A DNA stretch of 64,000 bases from Acidimicrobiales bacterium (GTDB lineage Bacteria > Actinomycetota > Acidimicrobiia > Acidimicrobiales > AC-14): NCBI GenBank assembly GCA_025463925.1, contig JAODBK010000080.1:1-64000 (forward strand), given 5' to 3'. The notes under the pieces are model-generated. The model made no database searches. It was given only the letters and a program-made list of their open reading frames with translations, and had not been told where the DNA came from. The translations under genes and the position numbers were made by a program. Positions 19,038-28,018 of the stretch are shown piece by piece; within the stretch, counting starts at the first letter, position 1, and each line of letters starts with the position of its first letter.

Positions 19038-20435
19038 ATGTTGATAAGAAAGCCGGCCGTGGCTCCCGGCGTGGTCATCCGCGGCGCCGAGGTGGGCGAC
19101 GGACGCCGGGATGTTCGCCTGGTGGGCCACCGGATCGCCGCCGTCGACCGGGCGATCGCCCCCGAGCCCGGCGACACCGTCATCGAGGGCGAGGGCGGGG
19201 CCCTCATCCCGGGCCTGCACGACCACCACGTCCACCTGCTGGCCATGGCGGCCGCCGCCCGATCGGTCGCGGTGGGGTCGCCCGGCGTCCGGTCGCACGA
19301 GCAGCTCGCGGCCGCGGTCAGCGCCGCCGACCGGCAGCTCGCGCCCGGCGAGTGGCTGCGGGCGACCGGCTACCACGAGTCGGTCGCCGGGCCCCTCGAC
19401 CGCGGCCGCCTCGACCAGCTGGTGCCCGACCGCCCGGCGCGGGTGCAGCACCGGTCGGGCGCGCTGTGGATCCTCAACTCGCTCGCGCTGCGGCTGACCG
19501 GGCTCGACGACCACCCGACCGGAAGGCTCTTCGGACAGGACGCATGGCTGCGGTCACGGGTGCCCGCGGTCGAGCCCGACCTGGCCGCGGTCGGCACGAT
19601 GCTCGCCGGCTACGGGGTCACCGGCGTCACCGACGCGACGCCGACCACGGACGCGACCGCGCTCGACGTCCTCGCCGCCGCCGTGGCGAGCGGTGCCCTC
19701 CCGCAGCACGTGGTGATCACCGGCGCACCCCACCTCGACCCGTCGGCCGCGCCGGTCCTGCGGCGCGGACCGGCCAAGCTCGTCCTGGCCGACCACGCGC
19801 TGCCGGCGCTCGACGAGGTGCTGGCGGCGATCGCGACGGCTCGCCGGGCCCACCGAACGGTCGCGCTCCATTGCGTCACGCGCGACGCGTTGGCGCTGGC
19901 GCTGGCGGCGTTCGAGGACGCCGGCGCATGGCCGGGCGATCGCATCGAGCATGGTGCGGTCGTGCCACCGGCCATGGCGGCGGGGCTGGCGGCCCACGGG
20001 CTCACCGTCGTGACCCAGCCGAACTTCATCCGCGAGCGCGGCGACCAGTACCTCACCGACGTCGACGCGGACGACCTCCCGCACCTGTACCCGTGCCGCA
20101 GCCTCATCGAGGCCGGCGTCGCCGTGGGCGGTGGCACCGACGCGCCGTTCGGGCTCGCCGACCCCTGGCGCGCCATCGCCGCCGCGGTCGACCGGGCGAC
20201 GGAATCCGGGCGAGTGCTCGGACCGCAGGAGCGAATCTCCGCCGGGCAAGCGCTGGCACTGTTCCTGACGCCGCCCGACGCGCCCGGGGGCGCGCCCAGG
20301 ACGATCGAGCCCGGCGCATCTGCCGACGTGTGCCTCCTCGCCGCGCCGCTGGCCGACGTGCTGGCCGCGCCTTCGTCAGACGCCGTGGTGTTGACCGTGC
20401 GGGCCGGCGTCGTGCGCGGGTCCGCGCCCCGCTAG
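19038..20435 (+). CDS. Amidohydrolase family 3 (YtcJ-like) metal-dependent hydrolase
   Basis: A 465-residue amidohydrolase-superfamily protein. The N-terminal composite beta domain leads into the first metal-ligand motif HDHHVHLL (about 61-68). Later ligands are VALHCVTRDA (near 275), RIEHGAVV (near 302) and GGGTDAPFG (near 362). The order and spacing fit the YtcJ/amidohydrolase_3 group, whose natural amide or ester substrates are mostly unknown. It is transcribed towards the second GGDEF-EAL gene and overlaps it by four bases at the stops. Start at ATG 19038. Confidence 0.88.
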   Translation: MLIRKPAVAPGVVIRGAEVGDGRRDVRLVGHRIAAVDRAIAPEPGDTVIEGEGGALIPGLHDHHVHLLAMAAAARSVAVGSPGVRSHEQLAAAVSAADRQLAPGEWLRATGYHESVAGPLDRGRLDQLVPDRPARVQHRSGALWILNSLALRLTGLDDHPTGRLFGQDAWLRSRVPAVEPDLAAVGTMLAGYGVTGVTDATPTTDATALDVLAAAVASGALPQHVVITGAPHLDPSAAPVLRRGPAKLVLADHALPALDEVLAAIATARRAHRTVALHCVTRDALALALAAFEDAGAWPGDRIEHGAVVPPAMAAGLAAHGLTVVTQPNFIRERGDQYLTDVDADDLPHLYPCRSLIEAGVAVGGGTDAPFGLADPWRAIAAAVDRATESGRVLGPQERISAGQALALFLTPPDAPGGAPRTIEPGASADVCLLAAPLADVLAAPSSDAVVLTVRAGVVRGSAPR

Positions 20436-22786
20436 ACGACGACCGGGCGCATGCGCGGCACCGCCGGCGCGGCCGCGGCCGGCGGGCGGGCCGGCGGCGA
20501 ACCCGAGGTCGACCCGCCCCCGCGGCCGGCCAGGAGCACTTCGAACTCGCTCGCCGGCATCGGCTTGGCGAACAGGTAGCCCTGGATCTGATCGCAGTCG
20601 AACTCGGCGAGGAGCAGGCGCTGCTCCTCGGTCTCGACGCCCTCGGCGATGACCTTCAGCCCGAGGCTGTGGCCCATCGAGATCACGGCGGCGACGATGG
20701 CCGCGTCGGGGCCGTTGGACATGAGGTCGATGAAGGACTTGTCGATCTTCAGCGCGTCGATGGGCAGGCGGCTGAGGTAGCTGAGACCGCAGTAGCCGGT
20801 GCCGAAGTCGTCGATCGAGCAGCGCACGCCGAACGACCGCAGCTCCTGGAGCACCTCGGTGATGACGTCGAGGCCTTCGGCGGCGGCGCTCTCGGTGATC
20901 TCCACCTCGAGGAACGGCGCCGCCAGACCGGTCCGGCGGAGCACCGACGCGGTCACCTCGGCGATGCCCGCCTTGAACTGCGGGACCGAGACGTTGACCG
21001 CGACCGGGATCGCCGGCAGCCCGGCCTCCTGCCACGCGCGGTTCTGCCGGCACGCTTCATGCATCACCGCTTCGCCGATCGCGACCACCTGGCCGGTCTG
21101 CTCGGCCAGGCCGATGAAGTCGCCGGGGAAGAGCAAGCCCCGCTCAGGGTGCTGCCACCGCACCAGCGCCTCGGCGCCGACGATCATTCCGGTGCGGACG
21201 TCCACCTTCGCCTGGTAGTGCACGACCAGCTCCTCGCGCTCGAGCGCGTTGTGCAGCGCCGCTTCGAGCATGACCCGCTCTTGCGCCTTCGCGTGCAGCG
21301 ACGGCGTGAAGACCTCGAACCCGTTGCGACCCGCGTCCTTGACCCGGTACATCGCGGTGTCGGCGTTGGCGATGAGCTGATCCGCGGTGCGGCCATCGGT
21401 CGGGTACACCGCGATGCCGATGCTCGGCGTGAGCACCCACGTCTCGCCGCCGAGCACGAAGGCCGGCCGGAACGCCTTCAGCACCTTCTCGGCGACGACG
21501 ACCGCCCCGTCGAACTGCGACAGGTCGGGCAGGAGGATGGCGAACTCGTCGCCGCCGAGCCGGGCGACGGTGTCCTCGTCGCGCAGCTCGCGCCTGAGCC
21601 GGGCGGCCACCTCGCGCAGCACGTCGTCACCGGCCGAGTGGCCGAGGCTGTCGTTGACGTGCTTGAAGCGGTCGAGGTCGAGGAACATCACCGCGACGAG
21701 CGACTCGCTGCGACGGGCGTGAGCGACGGCCCGCTGCACCCGATCGCGGAACAGCAGCGAGTTGGGGAGGCCGGTCAGGTGGTCGTGCTGGGCCCGGTGC
21801 TCCGACTCCGCCCGATCCCACAACAGGGTCGTCACGTAGGCCGTCATCAGCAGCTCGAGCACGGCGGCACCGACGGCGGTCGCCGCCGACACGACGGTGT
21901 GCCGTTGTGCCTGGAGCGCGATCACGCCGGGGGCCACGAGCATGCACAGCGCGAGGTAGACGACGTGGCCCTGGCGGAAGGCCTGGACCTCGATGGCGTC
22001 CTGGTCGCCCTCGCTCTGCGTCTCCGGGGTGACGAGCGCGGTGGCGAGACAGCCCAGCGCGACGACGCCGAAGAAGCGGACGCTGGTGATGCCCACCGGC
22101 AGCGACCCCACCCGCCCGAATGCCGACAGCGCGTGCTGCGCCAGCAACGCACCCGCGCCGACGAGGACGAGACGCTCGAAGCGGCCGGCGTCACGCCGCC
22201 CGTTGAGCCGCACGGCGAGCGTCATCGCGCCGGCGTCGAGGGCACACAGCACGATCGTCAACGCCGCCGGAGCGGCGGCGCCCCGCCCGAAGCCGCCGCC
22301 CGGCCGGGCCAGCGCGACCCACAGCCCGAGGCCCGCCGCAGCCGCGCCGAGGCCGGCCTCCATCAGGGTGTCGAGCTCGCGCCGGGCCGACGGCCGGCAT
22401 GCGAAGCGCAGCAGGCCCAGCGCGATGAAGGGGTACGCAGCCGCGCCGACGAGACCAGTGACGAGCGTGCTCGGGGTCCGGCCGGCCGACGCCGCGCCCC
22501 CGCTCAGCGCGAGGAGCGCGATCCCGGCGCAGAGCAGCGGGCGGGCGGCCTTCGGGTGGTGCCACGGCGGGCGTTCCTTGACGAGGACCGGGAGAAGGCC
22601 CGCCAGTGCGATGCCCAGCGCCAGGCCGGCGGCGAGTGCCGAGGCGTCGAGGCCGCCGACCCGCACCTCGAGCGCACTGCCCAGGATGGCGGCGCTGGCG
22701 GCGACGGCGACCGCGACCTCAGGCGCGCCGGCGCGGTTGCCAGAAGCTCTCCCGCCCGCCGCGATGTTGGTGTCCCCATAGTCCAT
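20432..22786 (-). CDS. Membrane GGDEF-EAL cyclic-di-GMP protein
   Basis: A 784-residue protein. About 320 N-terminal residues form many hydrophobic helices with no recognised sensor name. A GGDEF domain ([11 protein letters not shown] near 410) and an EAL domain (GAEALVRWQHPERG near 538, DDFGTGYCGLSYLS near 655) follow. All core residues for cyclase and phosphodiesterase activity appear present. The tail is Ala/Pro-rich. Unlike the paralogue at 15805-18468 it has no PAS domains, so input probably comes through the membrane part. ATG at 22786. Confidence 0.92.
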   Translation of the reverse strand: MDYGDTNIAAGGRASGNRAGAPEVAVAVAASAAILGSALEVRVGGLDASALAAGLALGIALAGLLPVLVKERPPWHHPKAARPLLCAGIALLALSGGAASAGRTPSTLVTGLVGAAAYPFIALGLLRFACRPSARRELDTLMEAGLGAAAAGLGLWVALARPGGGFGRGAAAPAALTIVLCALDAGAMTLAVRLNGRRDAGRFERLVLVGAGALLAQHALSAFGRVGSLPVGITSVRFFGVVALGCLATALVTPETQSEGDQDAIEVQAFRQGHVVYLALCMLVAPGVIALQAQRHTVVSAATAVGAAVLELLMTAYVTTLLWDRAESEHRAQHDHLTGLPNSLLFRDRVQRAVAHARRSESLVAVMFLDLDRFKHVNDSLGHSAGDDVLREVAARLRRELRDEDTVARLGGDEFAILLPDLSQFDGAVVVAEKVLKAFRPAFVLGGETWVLTPSIGIAVYPTDGRTADQLIANADTAMYRVKDAGRNGFEVFTPSLHAKAQERVMLEAALHNALEREELVVHYQAKVDVRTGMIVGAEALVRWQHPERGLLFPGDFIGLAEQTGQVVAIGEAVMHEACRQNRAWQEAGLPAIPVAVNVSVPQFKAGIAEVTASVLRRTGLAAPFLEVEITESAAAEGLDVITEVLQELRSFGVRCSIDDFGTGYCGLSYLSRLPIDALKIDKSFIDLMSNGPDAAIVAAVISMGHSLGLKVIAEGVETEEQRLLLAEFDCDQIQGYLFAKPMPASEFEVLLAGRGGGSTSGSPPARPPAAAAPAVPRMRPVVV

Positions 22787-22880
22787 GTCGAGCCCCGAAG
22801 GCTGGTCCGTTCCGCACTCCGTCGGCCCGGCATGGCGCTTTGTGAGCTTTCCGTCCCGGGCGCGCCGGCCGGTCGCGGAA

Positions 22881-22886
22881 TACATT
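22881..22886 (+). promoter_or_regulatory. -10 box TACATT of the [2Fe-2S] subunit gene
   Basis: TACATT ends six bases before the GTG at 22893 in very GC-rich DNA. It supports that GTG as the start of a leaderless mRNA over the internal ATG at 22902. Confidence 0.4.
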
Positions 22887-22892
22887 CGTGCC

Positions 22893-23363
22893 GTGCCCGA
22901 GATGCCGCTGGCCACCACCGTGAACGGCGAGCGCCGCCGCGGTCTCGTGGAGCCGCGCCGGACGCTCGCCGACTTCCTGCGCGAGGACTGTGGCCTCACC
23001 GGCACCCATCTCGGGTGCGAGCACGGCGTGTGCGGCGCGTGCACGGTGCTCCTCGACGGCCAGGCCGTCCGGTCGTGCCTGCTGCTCGCCGTCCAGGCCG
23101 AGGGCGCCGAGGTGACCACGGTCGAGGGGCTGTCACCCGACGACGGATCGTTGAGCCCGGTGCAGTCCGCCTTCCGCGAGGAGCACGGGTTGCAATGCGG
23201 GTTCTGCACACCGGGCTTCATCGTGTCGGTGACGGCATTCCTCCGCGACAACCCCAACCCGTCGCGCGTCGAGATCGTCGAGGCCTTGTCCGGCAACCTC
23301 TGCCGGTGCACCGGCTACCAGGGCATCATCCGCGCGGTCGAGCGGGCCGCCGGCTCAGCCTGA
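22893..23363 (+). CDS. Xanthine-dehydrogenase-family small [2Fe-2S] subunit (CoxS-like)
   Basis: A 156-residue protein with the plant-ferredoxin cluster CEHGVCGACTVLLDG (about 45-59) and the C-terminal helical cluster pair CGFCTPGF and NLCRCTGYQGI. That is the complete pattern of CO-dehydrogenase/xanthine-oxidase small subunits. It would carry electrons from a molybdenum subunit to a flavin subunit. Neither of those genes (CoxL, CoxM) is next to it: it is flanked by a convergent acyl-CoA ligase and a divergent GGDEF-EAL gene. Its stop overlaps the convergent gene by nine bases. Confidence 0.9.
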   Translation: MPEMPLATTVNGERRRGLVEPRRTLADFLREDCGLTGTHLGCEHGVCGACTVLLDGQAVRSCLLLAVQAEGAEVTTVEGLSPDDGSLSPVQSAFREEHGLQCGFCTPGFIVSVTAFLRDNPNPSRVEIVEALSGNLCRCTGYQGIIRAVERAAGSA

Positions 23364-24842
23364 CAGCTCGTCCTTCAGGACCCGGCGCAGGAGCTTGCCG
23401 GTCTCGTTGTAGGGAAGCTCGTCGACGAACGCGATGCGGTCGGGCACCCGCGTCGAGCGGAGGCGGGCCCGCACCCAGTCCTGGAGCTCGCCCGCGGTGA
23501 CGCGCCCGTCCGGTGCCAGCACGACCGCGGCCGCCGGCACCTCGCCCCACTCGTCGTCCCGCACGCCGACGACCGCGGCTTCGGCCACCGCATCGTGGTC
23601 GAGCAGGACGTCCTCGATCTCGCCCGGCGACAGGTTCTCGCCGCCACGCACGATGACGTCGTCGAGGCGGCCGTCGACGAACAGGAAGCCGTCGGCGTCG
23701 AGCCACCCGCCGTCGTTGGTCGGGAACCAGCCGTCGTCCGTCAACACCGTTCCCCGTCCGAGGTACTCGCCCGCGACCTGCTCGCCCCGCACCCAGATCT
23801 CGCCGTGCTCACCGGCCCCGAGCGCGCCGCCGGACTCGTCGCGTATCTCCACTTCCAGGACCGGCAGCGGCCGGCCGACCGAGCCGAGCCGGGCGCGCGC
23901 CGCGGGATCGCCGCTGCCGAACGCCGCCGCGTGGTCATCGGGGGTCAGCACCGCGATCGTCGACGACGTCTCGGTGAGTCCGTAGGCGTTGACGAAGCCG
24001 ACGCCCGGCAGCCGCGTCAATGCCCGCTCGATCACCGCCACCGGCATGCGGCCACCGCCGTAGGACAGGTGGCGAAGGGCCGGCAGGTCGCCGCCGGCAT
24101 CGACCGCGTCGAGGATGCGGGTCAGCATCGTCGGCACGACCATGGCGTGGGTGATGGCCTGGTCACGGGCCGCGCTCGACCATTCGTCGGCGGTGAACTG
24201 CGAGAGGTACACGATCCGGCGGCCGGTGTAGACCGAGGACAGGACGGCCGAGATGCCGGCGATGTGGTACGGCGGCACGCTGACCAGCGCGGCCTCGTCG
24301 GGACCGGCACCCATGAACTCGACCGTCGAGATGACGTAGGACGTCAGGTGGCGGTGACGCAACACCGCGGCTTTGGGCTCACCGGTGGTCCCGCTGGTGA
24401 ACAGCATGACCGCGACGTCGTCCGGGTCGGTGAAGCCCGGCTCTCCGGGCGACTCCTTGGCCGCCGCCTCGAGGAAGTCGTCGCGTGCCATCACGTCGAG
24501 CCCGGCGATGCCCCGGACGCGTTCGATCGCGTCGGGGCCCACGATCGCGACGGCCGGCGCGGCGCGGGCCAGGACGTCGCGCAGCCGATCGTCGGCGAGC
24601 CGGTAGTTCACCGGCACGAACGGCGTGCCGGCGAGGGCGGCGCCGAACAGCGCGATCGGCACCGCGTCGGAGTTCTGGTCGACGACCACGACGCGCTCGG
24701 CGCGGTGCTTCTCGAACAGCGCCGCGGCACCGCGAGCCAGGTCGAGCAGCTCGCGGTACGTCAGGCCGGTGCTGCGGTCGCCGACCGCGACCCGGTCACC
24801 GAACCCGTCGGCCGCCATCTCGAGGAGCATTGCGAGGTTCAT
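23355..24842 (-). CDS. Class I adenylate-forming acyl-CoA synthetase/ligase
   Basis: A 495-residue acyl-CoA ligase with TSGTTGEPKAAVLRH (about 147-161), NAYGLTETSS (about 285) and DGFLFVDGRLDDVIVRGGENLSPGEIE (hinge, about 385). The C-terminal catalytic Lys is in YNETGKLLRRVL. All adenylation and thioesterification motifs are intact. It belongs to the medium-chain/aryl acid-CoA ligase group by overall pattern. It is divergent from the cytidylate-kinase-like gene at 24903 and has no partner gene on its own strand, so the substrate is undefined. Confidence 0.92.
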   Translation of the reverse strand: MNLAMLLEMAADGFGDRVAVGDRSTGLTYRELLDLARGAAALFEKHRAERVVVVDQNSDAVPIALFGAALAGTPFVPVNYRLADDRLRDVLARAAPAVAIVGPDAIERVRGIAGLDVMARDDFLEAAAKESPGEPGFTDPDDVAVMLFTSGTTGEPKAAVLRHRHLTSYVISTVEFMGAGPDEAALVSVPPYHIAGISAVLSSVYTGRRIVYLSQFTADEWSSAARDQAITHAMVVPTMLTRILDAVDAGGDLPALRHLSYGGGRMPVAVIERALTRLPGVGFVNAYGLTETSSTIAVLTPDDHAAAFGSGDPAARARLGSVGRPLPVLEVEIRDESGGALGAGEHGEIWVRGEQVAGEYLGRGTVLTDDGWFPTNDGGWLDADGFLFVDGRLDDVIVRGGENLSPGEIEDVLLDHDAVAEAAVVGVRDDEWGEVPAAAVVLAPDGRVTAGELQDWVRARLRSTRVPDRIAFVDELPYNETGKLLRRVLKDELSG

Positions 24843-24888
24843 TGGGGTGCCATTCCAGCAGTGGTGCGGGCTCGGCGTACAGATCGCG

Positions 24889-24894
24889 TACGTT
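24889..24894 (+). promoter_or_regulatory. -10 box TACGTT of the kinase-like/exporter pair
   Basis: TACGTT fits TAnnnT and lies eight bases before the TTG at 24903, with no Shine-Dalgarno sequence between. The site is in the 60-bp divergent gap with the acyl-CoA ligase gene. Confidence 0.35.
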
Positions 24895-24902
24895 CTCTGT
24901 CC

Positions 24903-25526
24903 TTGAGCCCTCGCGTGGTCACGATCTCGGCGACATACGGCGCCGGCGGCAGCGTCGTCGCACCGGAGCTGGCCGACCGCCTCGGCCTGCCGTTCGCCGA
25001 CCGCCTCATCCCCGCCCGCGGCCCCCTCGAGCCGGGCGAGCGGCTGTCGGATCAGGAGCGGGAGGAGGTGCGGCGCCGCGGGTTCTTCAGCCGCCTGGCC
25101 CACCTCACCGGCGGGCTGGGCCTGCCGGTCCCAGATGCCGGTGACCTCCGCGACCCGGTGCGCCGCCGGGTCGAGGCCAACCTCACCGAGCTGGCCACCG
25201 GCGAGGGCGCGGTGATCCTCGGCCGCGGCGCCGCCATCGTCCTCGCCGGCAATCCGGCGGCGTTCCAGGTGCGGCTCGACGGCCCGCCGGATCGCCGGTG
25301 CGCCCAGGCGATGGCGATCGAGGGCGTCGACGCCGCCACCGCGCGCGCCCGCCTCGAGGAGACCGATCGCGCCCGGGCGCGGTACCTGGCCAGGCTGTAC
25401 GAGCGCGACCCGGCGGACGCGTCGCTCTACCACCTGGTGATCGACTCGACCGTCATCCCGTCGGCCGTCTGCGTGGACCTGATCGAGACCGCGGCGAGCG
25501 CCTTCTGGAGCCGCAGTGGCGGATGA
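24903..25526 (+). CDS. Cytidylate kinase-like family protein
   Basis: A 207-residue P-loop NTPase-like protein of the cytidylate_kinase-like family. The nucleotide loop is SATYGAGGSVVAPELADRLGLPFADR (about 10-35). Mid-protein GEGAVILGRGAAIVLAG and the C-terminal ADASLYHLVIDST match the family's core strands. The family is widespread, but its true phosphoryl acceptor is not established. The start is either TTG 24903 or GTG 24915. It overlaps the exporter gene by 11 bases, so the two are co-translated. Confidence 0.8.
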   Translation: MSPRVVTISATYGAGGSVVAPELADRLGLPFADRLIPARGPLEPGERLSDQEREEVRRRGFFSRLAHLTGGLGLPVPDAGDLRDPVRRRVEANLTELATGEGAVILGRGAAIVLAGNPAAFQVRLDGPPDRRCAQAMAIEGVDAATARARLEETDRARARYLARLYERDPADASLYHLVIDSTVIPSAVCVDLIETAASAFWSRSGG

Positions 25527-27090
25527 GGCGGTCGGCCTCGACCCGCGCCGGTGGTGGACGCTGCTCGTCCTCTGCCTCTGCATCACCGTGATCGGCGTCG
25601 ACAACACCATCCTCAACGTCGCATTGCCGTCGATCGTCCGCGACCTCGGCGCCAGCGGCACCCAGCTGCAATGGATCGTCGCCGGCTACACGATCGTGTT
25701 CGCCTGCCTCCTCCTCACCGCCGGGTCACTCGGCGACCGGTTCGGCCGGAAGGGCACGCTGGGATTCGGGCTGGCGTGGTTCGGGATCTTCTCGGCGCTG
25801 GCGTCCCAGGCCACCTCACCGGGGCAGCTCATCGTGGCCCGCGGCCTCATGGGCGTCGGTGGCGCGTTCATCTTCCCGACGACGTTGTCGATCCTCACCA
25901 ACACGTTCTCGGAGCCGGCCGAGCGGGCCCGCGCCATCGGCATCTGGGCCGGCGTCTCCGGCATCGGCATCGCCGTCGGGCCGCTCGCCGGCGGCCTCCT
26001 CGTCGAGCACTTCGGGTGGGCGTCGGTCTTCTTCATCAACGTGCCGATCTGTGCCGCCGCCGTCCTGCTCGTGCGCGCCGTCGTGCCGCGGATCCCGAGC
26101 AGCAGCGACAGCCCGCTCGACCCGGCCGGCGCCGCGCTCTCGATCCTCGCGCTGGTCCCGCTGCTCTACGCGATCATCGAGGCGCCCGACCGGGGCTGGG
26201 CCGACGGCATCGTCGTGGCCAGCTTCGGCGCCGGCATCGTGATGCTCGCGGTCTTCGCGCTGTGGGAGCGGCACACCGACGACCCCATGCTCGACGTCGC
26301 CTTCTTCCGCGACCCGCGTTTCTCGGCGGCGTCGGCGACCATCACCATCACGTTCTTCGCACTGTTCGCATCGACGTTCCTGCTCACGCAGTACTTCCAG
26401 TTCGTCCTCGGCTACTCGCCGCTGAAGGCCGGCCTGTTGCTCACGCCGGTCGCAGTCGGGCTCATGGTCGGCGGCCCGCTGGCGCCGCGCGGCGTCGAGC
26501 GATGGGGTACCAAGCGCGTGGTCGCGTTCGGGCTCGTCATCGTCGCGGCGTGCATGGCGTGTTACGGCTCGGACACGCTGATGTCCTCATTCGGGTTCGG
26601 CATCTTCGTGCGATTCCTCTGGGGCTTCGGCATGGGCATCACGTCGGCGCCGGTCACCGAGTCGATCATGGGCTCCCTGCCGCTCCACCGCGCCGGTGTC
26701 GGGTCGGCGGTCAACGACACGACCCGCCAGACCGGTGGCGCGCTCGGCGTCGCGGTGCTCGGCAGCATCTTCCTCGCGCACTACCACGCCGCGATGGGCG
26801 CCCTCGGGTTCCTGCCCGAGCCGCAACGCCGGCTGGCGCGCGAGTCCGTCGGCACCTCGCTGGCGATCGCCGGCCGGCTCCCGCCGGACCTGGGCCTTCA
26901 ACTGCGGCACACCGCGCGCGCCGCGTTCCTCGACGCGCAGCGGTTCACCTACACCTTCGGCGTCAGCATCATCCTGCTGGCGTTGTTGGTGGCCTGGAAG
27001 TTCCTGCCGGCTCGGCCGCCGGCGCCGTCGATCGTTGCGGACGAACGGGTTGATGCGCTCGCCGTCGCCATCGAGGACATCGTCGGATGA
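25516..27090 (+). CDS. DHA2-family (14-TM) MFS drug exporter
   Basis: A 524-residue EmrB/QacA-type proton-coupled exporter. The TM1 motif VDNTILNVALPSI (about 30-42) has the conserved Asp. The loop 2-3 motif is GDRFGRKGTL (about 73-82), and motif C in TM5 is GIWAGVSGIGIAVGPLAGGLL. Fourteen hydrophobic segments can be counted. The GTG start at 25516 lies inside the end of the upstream kinase-like gene. It is paralogous to the exporter at 44416-46056. The substrate is probably a hydrophobic cation or metabolite, but it is not predictable. Confidence 0.92.
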   Translation: MADEAVGLDPRRWWTLLVLCLCITVIGVDNTILNVALPSIVRDLGASGTQLQWIVAGYTIVFACLLLTAGSLGDRFGRKGTLGFGLAWFGIFSALASQATSPGQLIVARGLMGVGGAFIFPTTLSILTNTFSEPAERARAIGIWAGVSGIGIAVGPLAGGLLVEHFGWASVFFINVPICAAAVLLVRAVVPRIPSSSDSPLDPAGAALSILALVPLLYAIIEAPDRGWADGIVVASFGAGIVMLAVFALWERHTDDPMLDVAFFRDPRFSAASATITITFFALFASTFLLTQYFQFVLGYSPLKAGLLLTPVAVGLMVGGPLAPRGVERWGTKRVVAFGLVIVAACMACYGSDTLMSSFGFGIFVRFLWGFGMGITSAPVTESIMGSLPLHRAGVGSAVNDTTRQTGGALGVAVLGSIFLAHYHAAMGALGFLPEPQRRLARESVGTSLAIAGRLPPDLGLQLRHTARAAFLDAQRFTYTFGVSIILLALLVAWKFLPARPPAPSIVADERVDALAVAIEDIVG

Positions 27091-27109
27091 CGCGCGCGAC
27101 GATCACGCG

Positions 27110-28009
27110 ATGATCCCGTACGACGAGTTCTCGATGTTCCACGAGAACGCCGACGAGTTCGGCATCCCCTACGCCGGCCCCCCCGACGTCCGGCGAGTGT
27201 CCGCCGACCTCGGCGACGGTCGCCGGCTCAGCGCGCTGCAGTGGGGCCGGACCGCACCGGAGCTGGTCTTCCTGCACGGCGGCGCGCAGAACGCGCACAC
27301 ATGGGACACGGTCGCGCTCGCGCTCGGTCGGCCGCTCGTCGCCATCGACCTCCCCGGCCACGGCCACTCCGACGGCGGCCGCAACGGCTCGCTGGATCTC
27401 GCCGCCAACGCCGAGGACGTCGCCACCGCCATCCGGGCCCTGGCGCCGACCCCGAAGGCCGTCATCGGGATGTCGCTCGGCGGCCTCACCGCGATCGCGC
27501 TGGCCGACATCGCGCCCGAGCTGGTTCCGGCGGTGGTCCTCGTCGACGTCACACCGGGGGTCGACGGCGAGAAGGGCAAGGTCATCGGCGAGTTCGTGAG
27601 CGGGCCCGACAGCTTCGCCGACTTCGACGAGATCCTCGCCCGCACCGTCGAGTACAACCCGACCCGTACCGTCGCCTCGCTCCGCCGCGGCATCCTCCAC
27701 AACGCGCAACCGCGTGACGACGGAAGCTGGGTGTGGCGGTACGCGCGCTTCCTCTCGAAGGAATCGCGCCAGCACCCCGACTGGACCGGCCTCTGGGACG
27801 CGGTGGCGCGGATCCGGGTGCCGCTCATGCTCGTCCGGGGCATGCGACCGCAATCGGTCGTCGACGACGCCGACGAGGCCGAGCTGCTGCGCCGATGCCC
27901 CGCCGCCGAGGTGATCCACGTCGCCGAGGCCGGCCACAGCGTCCAGGGCGACACGCCGGTCGAGCTGGCCCGCATCATCGACCGGTTCGTGCCCGCGCCG
28001 CCGCAGTAA
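27110..28009 (+). CDS. Alpha/beta-hydrolase fold protein
   Basis: A 299-residue hydrolase. The oxyanion strand is LVFLHGGAQNAHTWD (about 49-63), the nucleophile elbow is IGMSLGG (Ser near 121) and the terminal His is in EAGHSVQGD (near 283). An Asp-containing strand (RGMRPQSVVDDADEAEL) precedes it. The 19-base gap to the exporter gene and 9-base gap to the following SDR gene suggest one operon. Esterase, lactonase or meta-cleavage-product hydrolase are all possible. Confidence 0.86.
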   Translation: MIPYDEFSMFHENADEFGIPYAGPPDVRRVSADLGDGRRLSALQWGRTAPELVFLHGGAQNAHTWDTVALALGRPLVAIDLPGHGHSDGGRNGSLDLAANAEDVATAIRALAPTPKAVIGMSLGGLTAIALADIAPELVPAVVLVDVTPGVDGEKGKVIGEFVSGPDSFADFDEILARTVEYNPTRTVASLRRGILHNAQPRDDGSWVWRYARFLSKESRQHPDWTGLWDAVARIRVPLMLVRGMRPQSVVDDADEAELLRRCPAAEVIHVAEAGHSVQGDTPVELARIIDRFVPAPPQ

Positions 28010-28018
28010 CGTCACCGC

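Noticed and set aside
19028-23500. A 1490-codon rightward open frame across the amidohydrolase and second GGDEF-EAL gene
   Set aside because: It has only Arg/Gly/His-rich antisense or out-of-frame sequence. The real genes in the same place have complete domains.
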